NCBI RefSeq assembly: GCF_029537375.1
Contig: NZ_CP120679.1
Span: 1,352,001 to 1,416,000, forward strand
Direction: 5' to 3'
DNA length: 64,000 nt
Source: Bacillus sp. HSf4
GTDB taxonomy: Bacteria; Bacillota; Bacilli; Bacillales; Bacillaceae
The notes beneath the pieces were generated by a model. It ran no database searches. It was not told the origin of the DNA and saw nothing but the letters and a program-made list of their open reading frames with translations. The number at the start of each line of letters is the position of its first letter. The first letter of the stretch is position 1. Positions 17,454-24,855 of this stretch are shown one piece after another. The translations under genes and the position numbers were made by a program.

Positions 17454-18674
17454 GTGAAACAGAAAAAAAGAGAACAGCTTGTCCATCTGTTTCGTGTGTT
17501 GAATAAAAGAAGTCCTATCAATGCGGCAGTGTTAGTTGCTGAAGACGGTGACATTCTCTATCAAAACGCCTTCGGCTATGCAAACCTGGCAGATAAGCGT
17601 TTGTTACAGGAACATTCCTTATTTGAATTAGCATCGCTATCCAAGCCGTTCACCGCCTTGGGGATCCTTCAATTAGCACAGCAAGGGGCATTGAATATCG
17701 AGGATCCCATAGAACGGTGGATGACGGGATTCCCCTATCAGGGCGTAACGATTCACCATTTATTGACACATACGTCAGGGCTGCCCGATTATATGGAATG
17801 GTTTCTGCAACATTGGGATCACAACAAGATTGCTGTTAACCAAGATATCGTTGATATGCTGGTGAATCATCAGCCGCAACGCTATTTTGCCCCGGGTGAA
17901 GGTTGGCTGTACAGCAATACGGGATATGTGCTGCTTGCGGTTATCATTGAAAAGGCATCAGGTCTGAGTTTTGCCGAATATATGAAAAAAAGTATCTTTG
18001 AACCGGTGGAAATGCGGAACTCAAGGGTGTATAACAGAAGGCTTCAGCCTGAAACCATTGAGAACTATGCGTATGGATATGTGTATGACGTGCATACAGA
18101 ACAGTACGTTCTGCCTGATGACCTTGAAGAAACAAAATATGTCTGCTATCTTGACGGGATTCAGGGGGACGGAACCGTAAACTCAACCATTCATGATTTA
18201 TATTTGTTCGACCAGGCTTTATATACAGACCATTTAATCAATCAAGCCTCAAAAGAGCTTGCTTTTTCCCCCACTTTTCTGAAAAACGGAGAGTCTGTAG
18301 ATTACGGGTGCGGCTGGGTGCTTCGGGACAGTCCTGAAACAGGGCGAATTGTCGGTCACAGCGGAGGCTGGCCAGGCTATTCAACCGTAATGATCCGATA
18401 TATCGATCAACGAAAAACCTTCATTTATTTGAGCAATGTGGAACAGGATGATGAATATGAACAGGCCATCTTTGAAGCCGTTGAAAATATCCTGTTTGAC
18501 AAGGCCTGCAAAATCCCTGATCGCCCTGCCGATCAAAAGAAAAAAGAGATCGATCCGGCCATTTACAAAAGATATGTCGGAAGTTATTCACTTCAGGATG
18601 GCACCGCCGCTCATGTGACAGTTGATAAGGACCGGCTTTATATGCAAATCACCGGACAGATCCGTTTTGAATGA
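17454..18674 (+). CDS. Class C beta-lactamase-like serine hydrolase, truncated by an in-frame TGA
   Basis: GTG at 17454 has a near-perfect ribosome site (AAAGGAGGTGAAGAA). The 406-residue product has the penicillin-binding fold motifs SLSK (catalytic S61 and K64), YSN (residues 153-155) and HSGGWPG (about residue 303). There is no signal peptide, so it is probably cytoplasmic. Such proteins are esterases, peptidases or D-aminohydrolases more often than lactamases. The frame ends in the middle of what looks like a C-terminal DUF3471-type beta-barrel, and continues in frame after the TGA (see the next feature). The catalytic domain itself is complete. Confidence 0.82.
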   Translation: MKQKKREQLVHLFRVLNKRSPINAAVLVAEDGDILYQNAFGYANLADKRLLQEHSLFELASLSKPFTALGILQLAQQGALNIEDPIERWMTGFPYQGVTIHHLLTHTSGLPDYMEWFLQHWDHNKIAVNQDIVDMLVNHQPQRYFAPGEGWLYSNTGYVLLAVIIEKASGLSFAEYMKKSIFEPVEMRNSRVYNRRLQPETIENYAYGYVYDVHTEQYVLPDDLEETKYVCYLDGIQGDGTVNSTIHDLYLFDQALYTDHLINQASKELAFSPTFLKNGESVDYGCGWVLRDSPETGRIVGHSGGWPGYSTVMIRYIDQRKTFIYLSNVEQDDEYEQAIFEAVENILFDKACKIPDRPADQKKKEIDPAIYKRYVGSYSLQDGTAAHVTVDKDRLYMQITGQIRFE

Positions 18675-18827
18675 TTTCCAGCCTCGGAAACGCGCTTTTT
18701 CCTCAGGTCATTGTCTGTTGAAGTGGAATTTATTCTGGAGGATGGTGTGGTAACTCGCTTGATTATTTATCAAAATGGTGCAGAGGAAGAAGCGGTGCGG
18801 ATAGTGGAATCAAACAGCAAGATATGA
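18675..18827 (+). pseudogene. In-frame C-terminal remainder of the serine hydrolase gene
   Basis: After the TGA at 18672-18674 the same frame stays open for 50 more codons, to TGA at 18825-18827. It encodes FPASETRFFLRS…VEFILEDGVVTRLIIYQNG, which fits the last half of a DUF3471-like domain (P-x-S-x-T-x-F-F … G-x-V-x-x-L). A single base change could therefore have truncated a 457-residue protein, with the TGA replacing a sense codon such as Leu, Trp or Arg. Sequencing error or readthrough are alternatives. Confidence 0.65.
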
Positions 18828-18906
18828 CGGTTTTGCTTGAGCGTTTGGCGGCCTGGCTCTGTTGTCTGTCAGGAGGAAATTTATCGTTGGAGGTTGATTA
18901 TGCAAT

Positions 18907-18969
18907 ATGGAGATATCTGTCCGTGATGAGCATCTTTCGGATATTCATGGTAAAGGTGCACCACTCTAA
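18907..18969 (+). pseudogene. Short frame ending HLSDIHGKGAPL, possible toxin-gene tail
   Basis: A 20-codon frame (MEISVRDEHLSDIHGKGAPL) ends 8 bases before the SMI1 immunity gene. An upstream stop closes the frame, so it is either a leader peptide or the last codons of a lost polymorphic toxin. Such toxin genes normally lie immediately upstream of SMI1/KNR4 immunity genes. No longer toxin sequence was found between 18828 and 18906. Confidence 0.25.
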
Positions 18970-18977
18970 GGAGGTTC

Positions 18978-19418
18978 ATGAGGCTGAACAAATTTAATTT
19001 TATAAAAAATAGTCATCATGAGGTTTATGAGCTAAAAGAAAACGATCTAATAAAAGCGGAAGATAGACTTGGTTTTCTATTTCCTAAAGAGCTCAGAGAA
19101 TTTTATTTAGAGATTGGGTACGGGTTTATAAATGGGAATAATAATGCAATAAACAGATTTTTAGACCTCGCTACTATCGCAGATATTACTTTAAGGGAAG
19201 ATATTTACGAATTTGACCCTGATTTAGATGGTATATATGAAGATGAAGACAAGCTTGTTTTTTATGAGGTAAATGAAGGTGTATATTTAACGCTTGATTT
19301 AAATGATCCCGATAAGTCTCCAGTATTCTTTTTTGATAAAAAAATAGCTGACTCTCTAGAGGAATTTATTAAAAAAGTTGATCAAAATGATCGATATTTT
19401 GAAGATATGGCGGATTAA
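18978..19418 (+). CDS. SMI1/KNR4-family (immunity-type) protein
   Basis: A 146-residue acidic protein. The SMI1/KNR4 pattern is visible: LIKAEDRLGFLFPKELREFYLEIGYG at about residues 26-51, then the GFINGN turn, and a C-terminal SLEEFIKKV helix. AAGGAGGTTC precedes the ATG. In bacteria these domains are mostly immunity proteins against contact-dependent or LXG/WXG-type toxins; no intact toxin gene is adjacent here. The gene is AT-rich compared with the met or cys genes, consistent with transfer. Confidence 0.82.
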   Translation: MRLNKFNFIKNSHHEVYELKENDLIKAEDRLGFLFPKELREFYLEIGYGFINGNNNAINRFLDLATIADITLREDIYEFDPDLDGIYEDEDKLVFYEVNEGVYLTLDLNDPDKSPVFFFDKKIADSLEEFIKKVDQNDRYFEDMAD

Positions 19419-19458
19419 ATATTTTTTTGCCTTTCAAGACTTTCTTCCAAAAAGGAAA

Positions 19459-19575
19459 ATGGGGGCACTTTTATGCTCGGTTTTGTTATACGTATATGTA
19501 GGATCTGTTGTTTGGTACCTGAATGGCGGCTCTTTTATTCATAACGAGCCCTGGATGATGAATGTAGTGGCATGA
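19459..19575 (+). CDS. Possible small membrane peptide, 38 residues
   Basis: MGALLCSVLLYVYVGSVVWY… is one hydrophobic helix with a short polar tail. AAAAGGAAA precedes the ATG at only four bases, so the ribosome site is imperfect. Nothing similar was recognised; it could be chance. Confidence 0.25.
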   Translation: MGALLCSVLLYVYVGSVVWYLNGGSFIHNEPWMMNVVA

Positions 19576-19618
19576 TCATTTTGAATGAATCGTTTATATA
19601 GCTACTGCTAAAATAACA

Positions 19619-19656
19619 GTAAAAACCAAGCAGAAAACATCTGCTCGGTTTAAAAA
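19619..19656 (-). terminator. Terminator of the arabinanase gene
   Basis: On the - strand AAACCGAGCAGA, 5-base loop, TCTGCTTGGTTTTT. Confidence 0.8.
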
Positions 19657-20607
19657 CTAATACTTCGGCCAGCCTTTGGAATCCCAGTATAAATCATTGA
19701 TCAGCAGCTTAGGCGCTCCATTGTCAAGCGCATCATAACCATGTCTGACGATGATGTTGCCGTTCACGATATCCGCGCCGCCTGGGCCCTTCCATTGGTC
19801 GTTTCCGGAGTCGAGGATTGTGCCTCCGCCTTCCGTCATTTTCTTGCCGCTTTTGTCATAGTAAGGTCCCGTAATTTTTGTTGAGCGGCCGTAAGCGATC
19901 TTATACGTGCTGTTCACACCTTGACAGCATTTATCGAACGAAACGAATAAATAATAGTAGCCGTTTTTATATGTGATAGACGGCGCTTCAACCGCTCCGC
20001 CATGGCTCGGCCTTGATGCGATGGAATAAACCTTCCCTGTAGGTTTCATCGTTTTTTTATCAAGCTTTGTCAGCTTGATGCCGCTCCAAAACGAGCCGAA
20101 GGACAGCCACGGATTTCCTTCTTTATCAATGACTAACTCAGGGTCGATCGCATTATAATTGTTAGCGGTCGTCGTCCGGGTGACAAGTCCGTCATCGCGC
20201 CAATTCCCGGAAGAGATTCGGTCTGTTGAAGCCAGTCCGATCGCCGAAGTATTCGAGCCGAACGCGGATACCGCATAATAAAGCCAATAGCGACCATTAT
20301 AATAGCTGATATCAGGCGCCCATTGGTTTTTTTCATGGTTTGGCACGTACTGTTTCCACCATGATAATGGAGTTGTAAAAATACTTGGTGCTGCGCTCCA
20401 CGTTTTTCCATCTGTCGATTTAATGACGCGGATTCCATTGCCGATACCAGTACCGAATGTATACCATGTATTTCCTTCTTTAATCATGGAAGGATCATGA
20501 ATAATGTTGTCTCCTTTTGTATTCCAAAAAGCCGCTGATGTTGGTTCAGTTGCCGAAAAAATAAGCAGAAAAAATAAAATAAAACCAGAAATGATAGACT
20601 TAGCCAC
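19657..20607 (-). CDS. abnA: Secreted endo-1,5-alpha-L-arabinanase, GH43
   Basis: A 316-residue, five-bladed propeller GH43 enzyme, about the size of B. subtilis AbnA. It has a signal peptide (MAKSIISGFILFFLLIFSAT, cleavage near SAA). The catalytic acids are in the usual places: IIHDPSMI (base Asp), NAIDPELV (pKa-modulating Asp) and GGAVEAPSI (acid Glu). It cleaves the arabinan backbone of pectin outside the cell. The start is GTG at 20607 after AAAGGAGAACAATT. It stands alone; no araR or transporter gene is nearby. No clear AraR or cre site was seen upstream. Confidence 0.88.
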   Translation of the reverse strand: MAKSIISGFILFFLLIFSATEPTSAAFWNTKGDNIIHDPSMIKEGNTWYTFGTGIGNGIRVIKSTDGKTWSAAPSIFTTPLSWWKQYVPNHEKNQWAPDISYYNGRYWLYYAVSAFGSNTSAIGLASTDRISSGNWRDDGLVTRTTTANNYNAIDPELVIDKEGNPWLSFGSFWSGIKLTKLDKKTMKPTGKVYSIASRPSHGGAVEAPSITYKNGYYYLFVSFDKCCQGVNSTYKIAYGRSTKITGPYYDKSGKKMTEGGGTILDSGNDQWKGPGGADIVNGNIIVRHGYDALDNGAPKLLINDLYWDSKGWPKY

Positions 20608-21152
20608 AATTGTTCTCCTTTCAAATTTCGATGTCCTTTAACAATCGGCCCTCCCTTTTAGAGAAATATTTCCCAACAACACGCATTTTATTTTAGCAGG
20701 GGTTCGCCCTCCCTCAATCAGACAAAGGACTTGTTTTTTAGTCCTGAAATAAAACTTAAAAACAAAAAAACAACTGTTGTTAAAAATCAATCAGTCAAAT
20801 GTTATTTAATTACATAAACGTTACAGGATTAACATAATCGTTTTGGCCTAAGTTTAGAATGTTACGGATGGGGAGGAACTGGAACTTTTCAATTTCTTTG
20901 AGGAAAATGCAGGGGAAAACAATTAGAGATCAATTCATAGCCCTCCAGATGCCGGTTGAAGAAACGGCACTGGAACAGTGACCTTCTGCAAATTCAGACT
21001 TATTCGCAGGATTTTATATCCTAATGTAGATAAAGATTAAATGATGTGGGGCTTTTGGAAATAGTTCCACTGACATCATGTTGAACTAACTATTTCAGCA
21101 CCAATACGAAAAAAGGTTATAAGAACATAAATTGAGGTTTTCCAAAAGTCCG
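20608..21152. other. Intergenic region between divergent arabinanase and GH3 genes
   Basis: AT-rich and free of genes. It contains a small palindrome AACAACTGTTGTT (20769-20781). A separated inverted repeat is also present: CTTTTGGAAA (21052-21061) and TTTCCAAAAG (21139-21148). The second copy ends 4 bases before the -35 of the GH3 promoter and is a candidate operator, possibly for the LysR protein encoded at 23.7 kb. Confidence 0.4.
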
Positions 21153-21180
21153 TTGACAGACAGAACCACTATAATATTAT
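21153..21180 (+). promoter_or_regulatory. SigA promoter of the first GH3 gene
   Basis: TTGACA (21153-21158), 16-base spacer, TATTAT (21175-21180). Confidence 0.6.
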
Positions 21181-21295
21181 CAATATATTATCAATAGCTA
21201 TAAAAAAATATTTTTTGTACAATTATAATAAATCAAAATAATGTGCTGGCACATCTTATGGGGAAATACTGAAAAGATAAGAAGAGGAATCGCGA

Positions 21296-23731
21296 ATGAA
21301 ATATAGAGAATTAATCCAAGACATGACGTTAGAAGAAAAAGCATCATTAATGTCGGGAAAAGATTTCTGGCAAACTCAGAACATAGATCGTCTAGGTATC
21401 AGAAGCATGCTTCTGGCAGACGGCCCCCATGGGATTCGGAAGCAGGCAGTCGGATCAGAACAACCTGGGCTCAATGCCGGGGATCCTGCAACTTGTTTTC
21501 CAACAGCTGCAACGATAGCAAATAGTTGGAATGAAGATCTGGCCGAAAAGATGGGGGAGTATCTCGGAAAGGAAGCGGTTACGCAAAATGTGAATGTCTT
21601 ATTGGGACCTGGTATTAATATAAAGAGAAATCCTTTATGCGGCAGAAACTTTGAATATTTCAGTGAAGATCCGTATCTAGCCGGAAAACTTGCCGCAGGT
21701 ATGATTAAAGGTATTCAATCACAAGGAATCTCCGCTTGTGTGAAACATTTTGCGGTAAACAACCAAGAAGAAAGACGTATGACGATTGATGCAATTGTCG
21801 ATGAAAGAACCCTTAGGGAAATCTATCTTACCGCCTTCGAAATTGCGGTCAAAGAAGGTAAGACTAAGTCAATCATGACGTCGTATAATCGGTTAAACGG
21901 AACTTACACGAATGAACATTTACATTTAATGCAGGGTATCTTGCGTAGCGAATGGGATTTTAAGGGGGTTGTTGTCACCGATTGGGGAGGAAGCAATGAC
22001 CGAATTGCAGGATTGATTGCTGGAAATGAGTTGGAAATGCCGACTACTGCAGGAGAGACCGACCGGGAAATTCTCCAAGCAGTCAGAAGCGGTAAGATGA
22101 AAGAAGAAGTGTTAGACGAATGTGTTGATCGATTACTAGAGCTTATTTTTACTACAAATGAGGTATTTAATAAACCTCACTCCGAATTTAATGTGGAAAA
22201 GCATCACAGGGTTTCGCAGAAGGCTGCCGAAGAATCAATAGTCCTTCTTAAAAATGAAGACCATATCTTACCCATCCGGTTTGGCAGAAAAGTTGCCGTA
22301 ATTGGGGATTTTGCCAAAGATGCCCGTTACCAGGGAGCAGGGTCATCTATCGTTAATCCAACAATACTGGATCACACTCTCAACTGTTTCGAGGAGTCTG
22401 GAATTGTCAGTATCGGCTTTGAAACCGGCTTTGAACGATACGGGAAGAGAGATCAGAAGAAAATCGAAAAAGCATGTGAACTCGCCAAAAAAGCGGATGT
22501 TGTTCTTCTGTATATTGGTCTGGATGAAGTGACAGAGGCTGAAGGTTTGGATAGGCATTGTATGAAGATCCCAAAAAACCAGATCGATTTATTGAACGCG
22601 TTAAATGAAGTAAATCCGAACATTGTGGCCGTTCTTTCTTGCGGTTCTGTGGTGGAAATGCCATGGATTAATAAAGTAAAAGGCCTTGTACATGGCTATT
22701 TAGGCGGACAGGCGGGAGCAAGATCCATCCTTAGAGTGTTGTCAGGTGATGTGAATCCTTCCGGGAAATTGGCTGAAACCTATCCAATTCGCTATGAGGA
22801 TACACCTTCCTACCATTTTCCAGGAAAGGAAGTGAGCGTTGAATATCGAGAAGGTCCATTTATTGGCTACCGTTATTATGATACAGCTGAGCTTAATGTT
22901 CTATTCCCTTTTGGATTTGGGCTTAGTTATACAACCTTTGAGTATTCCGATATTCAGGTTAATCATGAGGGTGTCAGTTTTAAAATAACAAATACCGGGA
23001 AAATTGCCGGGATGGAGATTGCACAACTCTATGTGGGGTGCAAATCCAAGGATATTTTCAGACCGAAAAAGGAATTAAAGGGGTTTTCCAAGATTTTCAT
23101 CAATGCAGGTGAAACAAAAACAGTAACGATCCCTTTTGATGATAAAACATTCCGGTATTTTAATATTAAGACGAATAACTGGGAAATCGAAGAAGCCGAA
23201 TACGACATTATGGTTGGCGCATCGTGTACCGATATCCGATTAGCGGATACCCTTTTTGTAGAAGGTACAGGCGCGCCTCTTCCATACGACAAGGAGGAAC
23301 TGCCAACCTATTACTCCGCAAATGTACATAATATCAGTCTGGAAGAATTTGAAACCCTGTTGGGAGGGAAGGCTCCCAACCCGAAATGGGACCGGACAAA
23401 ACCGTTGGGCTACAACGATACTATAGAACAGTGCCAATATGCAAAAGGGGTTTCAGGAAGACTTATTTATTTTGCGATCATTTTTGTTCATTGGTTTTTC
23501 CGAAAAATAGGAAAAAGAAGTATTGCCAATTTGATTATGATGTCATTCTATCACATGCCATTCAGGGGAATTGCCAGAATGACAGGCGGGATCGTAAATA
23601 TGCCGATGCTGGATGGGATCTTAATGATGGTAAATGGTCGTTTTCTTAAAGGGCTTGTTCATATATTGAAAGAAAGAAGCAAGATGAAAAAGAGCCGTAA
23701 GACAGGAAATATAGGGAAGAGAAAATTATGA
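21296..23731 (+). CDS. GH3 glycosidase (beta-glucosidase-like), intact, 811 residues
   Basis: It has no signal peptide, so it is probably cytoplasmic. The GH3 N-domain TIM barrel contains LADGPHGIRKQ, GRNFEYFSEDP, KHFAVNNQE and the nucleophile Asp229 in VVTDWGGSND. The second domain starts near residue 310 (SIVLLKNED), with the acid/base Glu416 in TEAEGLDR. A fibronectin III-like domain (TNTGKIAGMEIAQLYV) follows. A ~95-residue C-terminal extension with a hydrophobic segment (YFAIIFVHWFF) and the motif GGIVNMPMLDGILMMVNGRF is unusual. AGAGGAATCGCGA precedes the ATG, and the stop overlaps the LysR start (ATGA). The exact sugar specificity is not predictable. Confidence 0.85.
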   Translation: MKYRELIQDMTLEEKASLMSGKDFWQTQNIDRLGIRSMLLADGPHGIRKQAVGSEQPGLNAGDPATCFPTAATIANSWNEDLAEKMGEYLGKEAVTQNVNVLLGPGINIKRNPLCGRNFEYFSEDPYLAGKLAAGMIKGIQSQGISACVKHFAVNNQEERRMTIDAIVDERTLREIYLTAFEIAVKEGKTKSIMTSYNRLNGTYTNEHLHLMQGILRSEWDFKGVVVTDWGGSNDRIAGLIAGNELEMPTTAGETDREILQAVRSGKMKEEVLDECVDRLLELIFTTNEVFNKPHSEFNVEKHHRVSQKAAEESIVLLKNEDHILPIRFGRKVAVIGDFAKDARYQGAGSSIVNPTILDHTLNCFEESGIVSIGFETGFERYGKRDQKKIEKACELAKKADVVLLYIGLDEVTEAEGLDRHCMKIPKNQIDLLNALNEVNPNIVAVLSCGSVVEMPWINKVKGLVHGYLGGQAGARSILRVLSGDVNPSGKLAETYPIRYEDTPSYHFPGKEVSVEYREGPFIGYRYYDTAELNVLFPFGFGLSYTTFEYSDIQVNHEGVSFKITNTGKIAGMEIAQLYVGCKSKDIFRPKKELKGFSKIFINAGETKTVTIPFDDKTFRYFNIKTNNWEIEEAEYDIMVGASCTDIRLADTLFVEGTGAPLPYDKEELPTYYSANVHNISLEEFETLLGGKAPNPKWDRTKPLGYNDTIEQCQYAKGVSGRLIYFAIIFVHWFFRKIGKRSIANLIMMSFYHMPFRGIARMTGGIVNMPMLDGILMMVNGRFLKGLVHILKERSKMKKSRKTGNIGKRKL

Positions 23732-24621
23732 ATAAAGAGGTATTAGAATATTTCATCAAAGTCTATGAAAAGAAAAGTATTACTGCTGCCGCTAAAGACT
23801 TATTTATTACCCCACAAGGGCTCAGTAAGACGATTAAACAACTTGAAATGGATTTGGAGGCAAAATTGTTTATTAGAGGGTCGCATGGAATGGAAGCGAC
23901 AGAATGCGGTGAATTATTGTTTGCCCGAGCTAAACATATCTGTTATTTAATGGATGACTTGGTGAAAGAGATTAGTATAATGAGCGGTAAAGATGGCATA
24001 TTAAATGTCGTGGTTACCTTCTCAACAACGATAATGGTTCCTGCAGAAATTCTGTTTGCCTTTTCGAATCAGTATCCCGATATCCAGATGAAATTAAGAG
24101 AGCTGCCGGATGAATATCCTTTAGGTGACTTGTTTCAAGAAGAAGCAGAAGTAGGCTTAATCATGGGCAGTGAAGAAATTGAAAATTGCGACTGCGATTT
24201 GATCGGAACCGGAGAAGTTGTAATCCTTGTTTCTAAAAGGCATCCCCTGGCAGCTAAAGACGTGATCTCCATAACTGATTTACAAAATGAAACGTTAGTG
24301 ATTAAATCTGTTGAAAAGGGGAAGGAGCACAGCTTGATCGATAAATGTTTGGAACATGGCTTCACTCCGCATATTGTTCATGAGTTTGGAAATATTAAAA
24401 CGGCTCACTCCCTTTGTGAGGCAAACGGATATGTTGCAGTATCCGTGGACTTTGTTGAAGAGGCGCATCATGACGATAGGCTTAAACTCGTTCGATTGAA
24501 GGAAAAAATCCCTCAGAATATTTACCTGGTCAGCAGGAAAAGAGACATAGAATCAAAGTCCGTATCTTTATTCAAAAATTATATAAAGGATTATTGCAAA
24601 GATAAAGTTGAGCGGTTTTGA
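23728..24621 (+). CDS. LysR-family transcriptional regulator
   Basis: A 297-residue LTTR: N-terminal winged helix with SITAAAKDLFITPQGLSKTIKQLE (residues ~16-39), then a periplasmic-binding-like effector domain. It overlaps the stop of the first GH3 gene by four bases, so it is co-translated with a gene it may control, which is unusual for LysR proteins (normally divergent). The inverted repeat flanking the upstream promoter is a candidate site. The effector is unknown. Confidence 0.85.
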   Translation: MNKEVLEYFIKVYEKKSITAAAKDLFITPQGLSKTIKQLEMDLEAKLFIRGSHGMEATECGELLFARAKHICYLMDDLVKEISIMSGKDGILNVVVTFSTTIMVPAEILFAFSNQYPDIQMKLRELPDEYPLGDLFQEEAEVGLIMGSEEIENCDCDLIGTGEVVILVSKRHPLAAKDVISITDLQNETLVIKSVEKGKEHSLIDKCLEHGFTPHIVHEFGNIKTAHSLCEANGYVAVSVDFVEEAHHDDRLKLVRLKEKIPQNIYLVSRKRDIESKSVSLFKNYIKDYCKDKVERF

Positions 24622-24629
24622 TGGGCGAA

Positions 24630-24656
24630 CAGCCAGTTAAAACGGCTTTTTTTTAT
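24630..24656 (+). terminator. Terminator after the LysR gene
   Basis: AGCC(A)GTT-AA-AACGGCT with a bulged base, followed by eight T. Confidence 0.65.
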
Positions 24657-24658
24657 AA

Positions 24659-24694
24659 TCAACGAAAAGTTTATGCCCCGGAACTTTTCGTTGA
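24659..24694. repeat. 13-bp perfect inverted repeat
   Basis: TCAACGAAAAGTT and AACTTTTCGTTGA separated by 10 bases (24672-24681). There is no T tract after it. It lies three bases after the terminator and upstream of the second GH3 promoter. Confidence 0.6.
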
Positions 24695-24769
24695 TATGCA
24701 CCGTTTGATCTATATGGTAAATTCAAGTAAAGCAATTAATTTAAGCGCGCCCACAATTAAATGCTAAGT

Positions 24770-24784
24770 ATGTAAGCGTATTCA
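24770..24784 (+). promoter_or_regulatory. CcpA cre site upstream of the second GH3 gene
   Basis: ATGTAAGCGTATTCA fits every defined position of the cre consensus WTGNAANCGNWNNCW. It lies 15 bases before a TTGACA box and implies carbon catabolite control. Confidence 0.55.
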
Positions 24785-24799
24785 GTTTGAGTAGCTAAA

Positions 24800-24829
24800 T
24801 TGACATAGTCCATATAGTCCGCTTACTAA
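24800..24829 (+). promoter_or_regulatory. Possible SigA promoter of the second GH3 gene
   Basis: TTGACA (24800-24805) is perfect; the -10 (TTACTA at 24823 or TACTAA at 24824) is weak. Confidence 0.4.
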
Positions 24830-24855
24830 GTTTAATTAAATGGTGGAGGAAAAAC

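Noticed and set aside
20769..20781. Palindrome AACAACTGTTGTT as an AraR operator for the arabinanase
   Set aside because: It does not resemble the AraR box (ATTTGTACGTACAAAT) and is short enough to be chance in AT-rich DNA.
21153..21175. TTGACA plus TATAAT (21170-21175) as the promoter pair
   Set aside because: The spacer would be 11 bases; TATTAT at 21175-21180 gives 16 and fits better.
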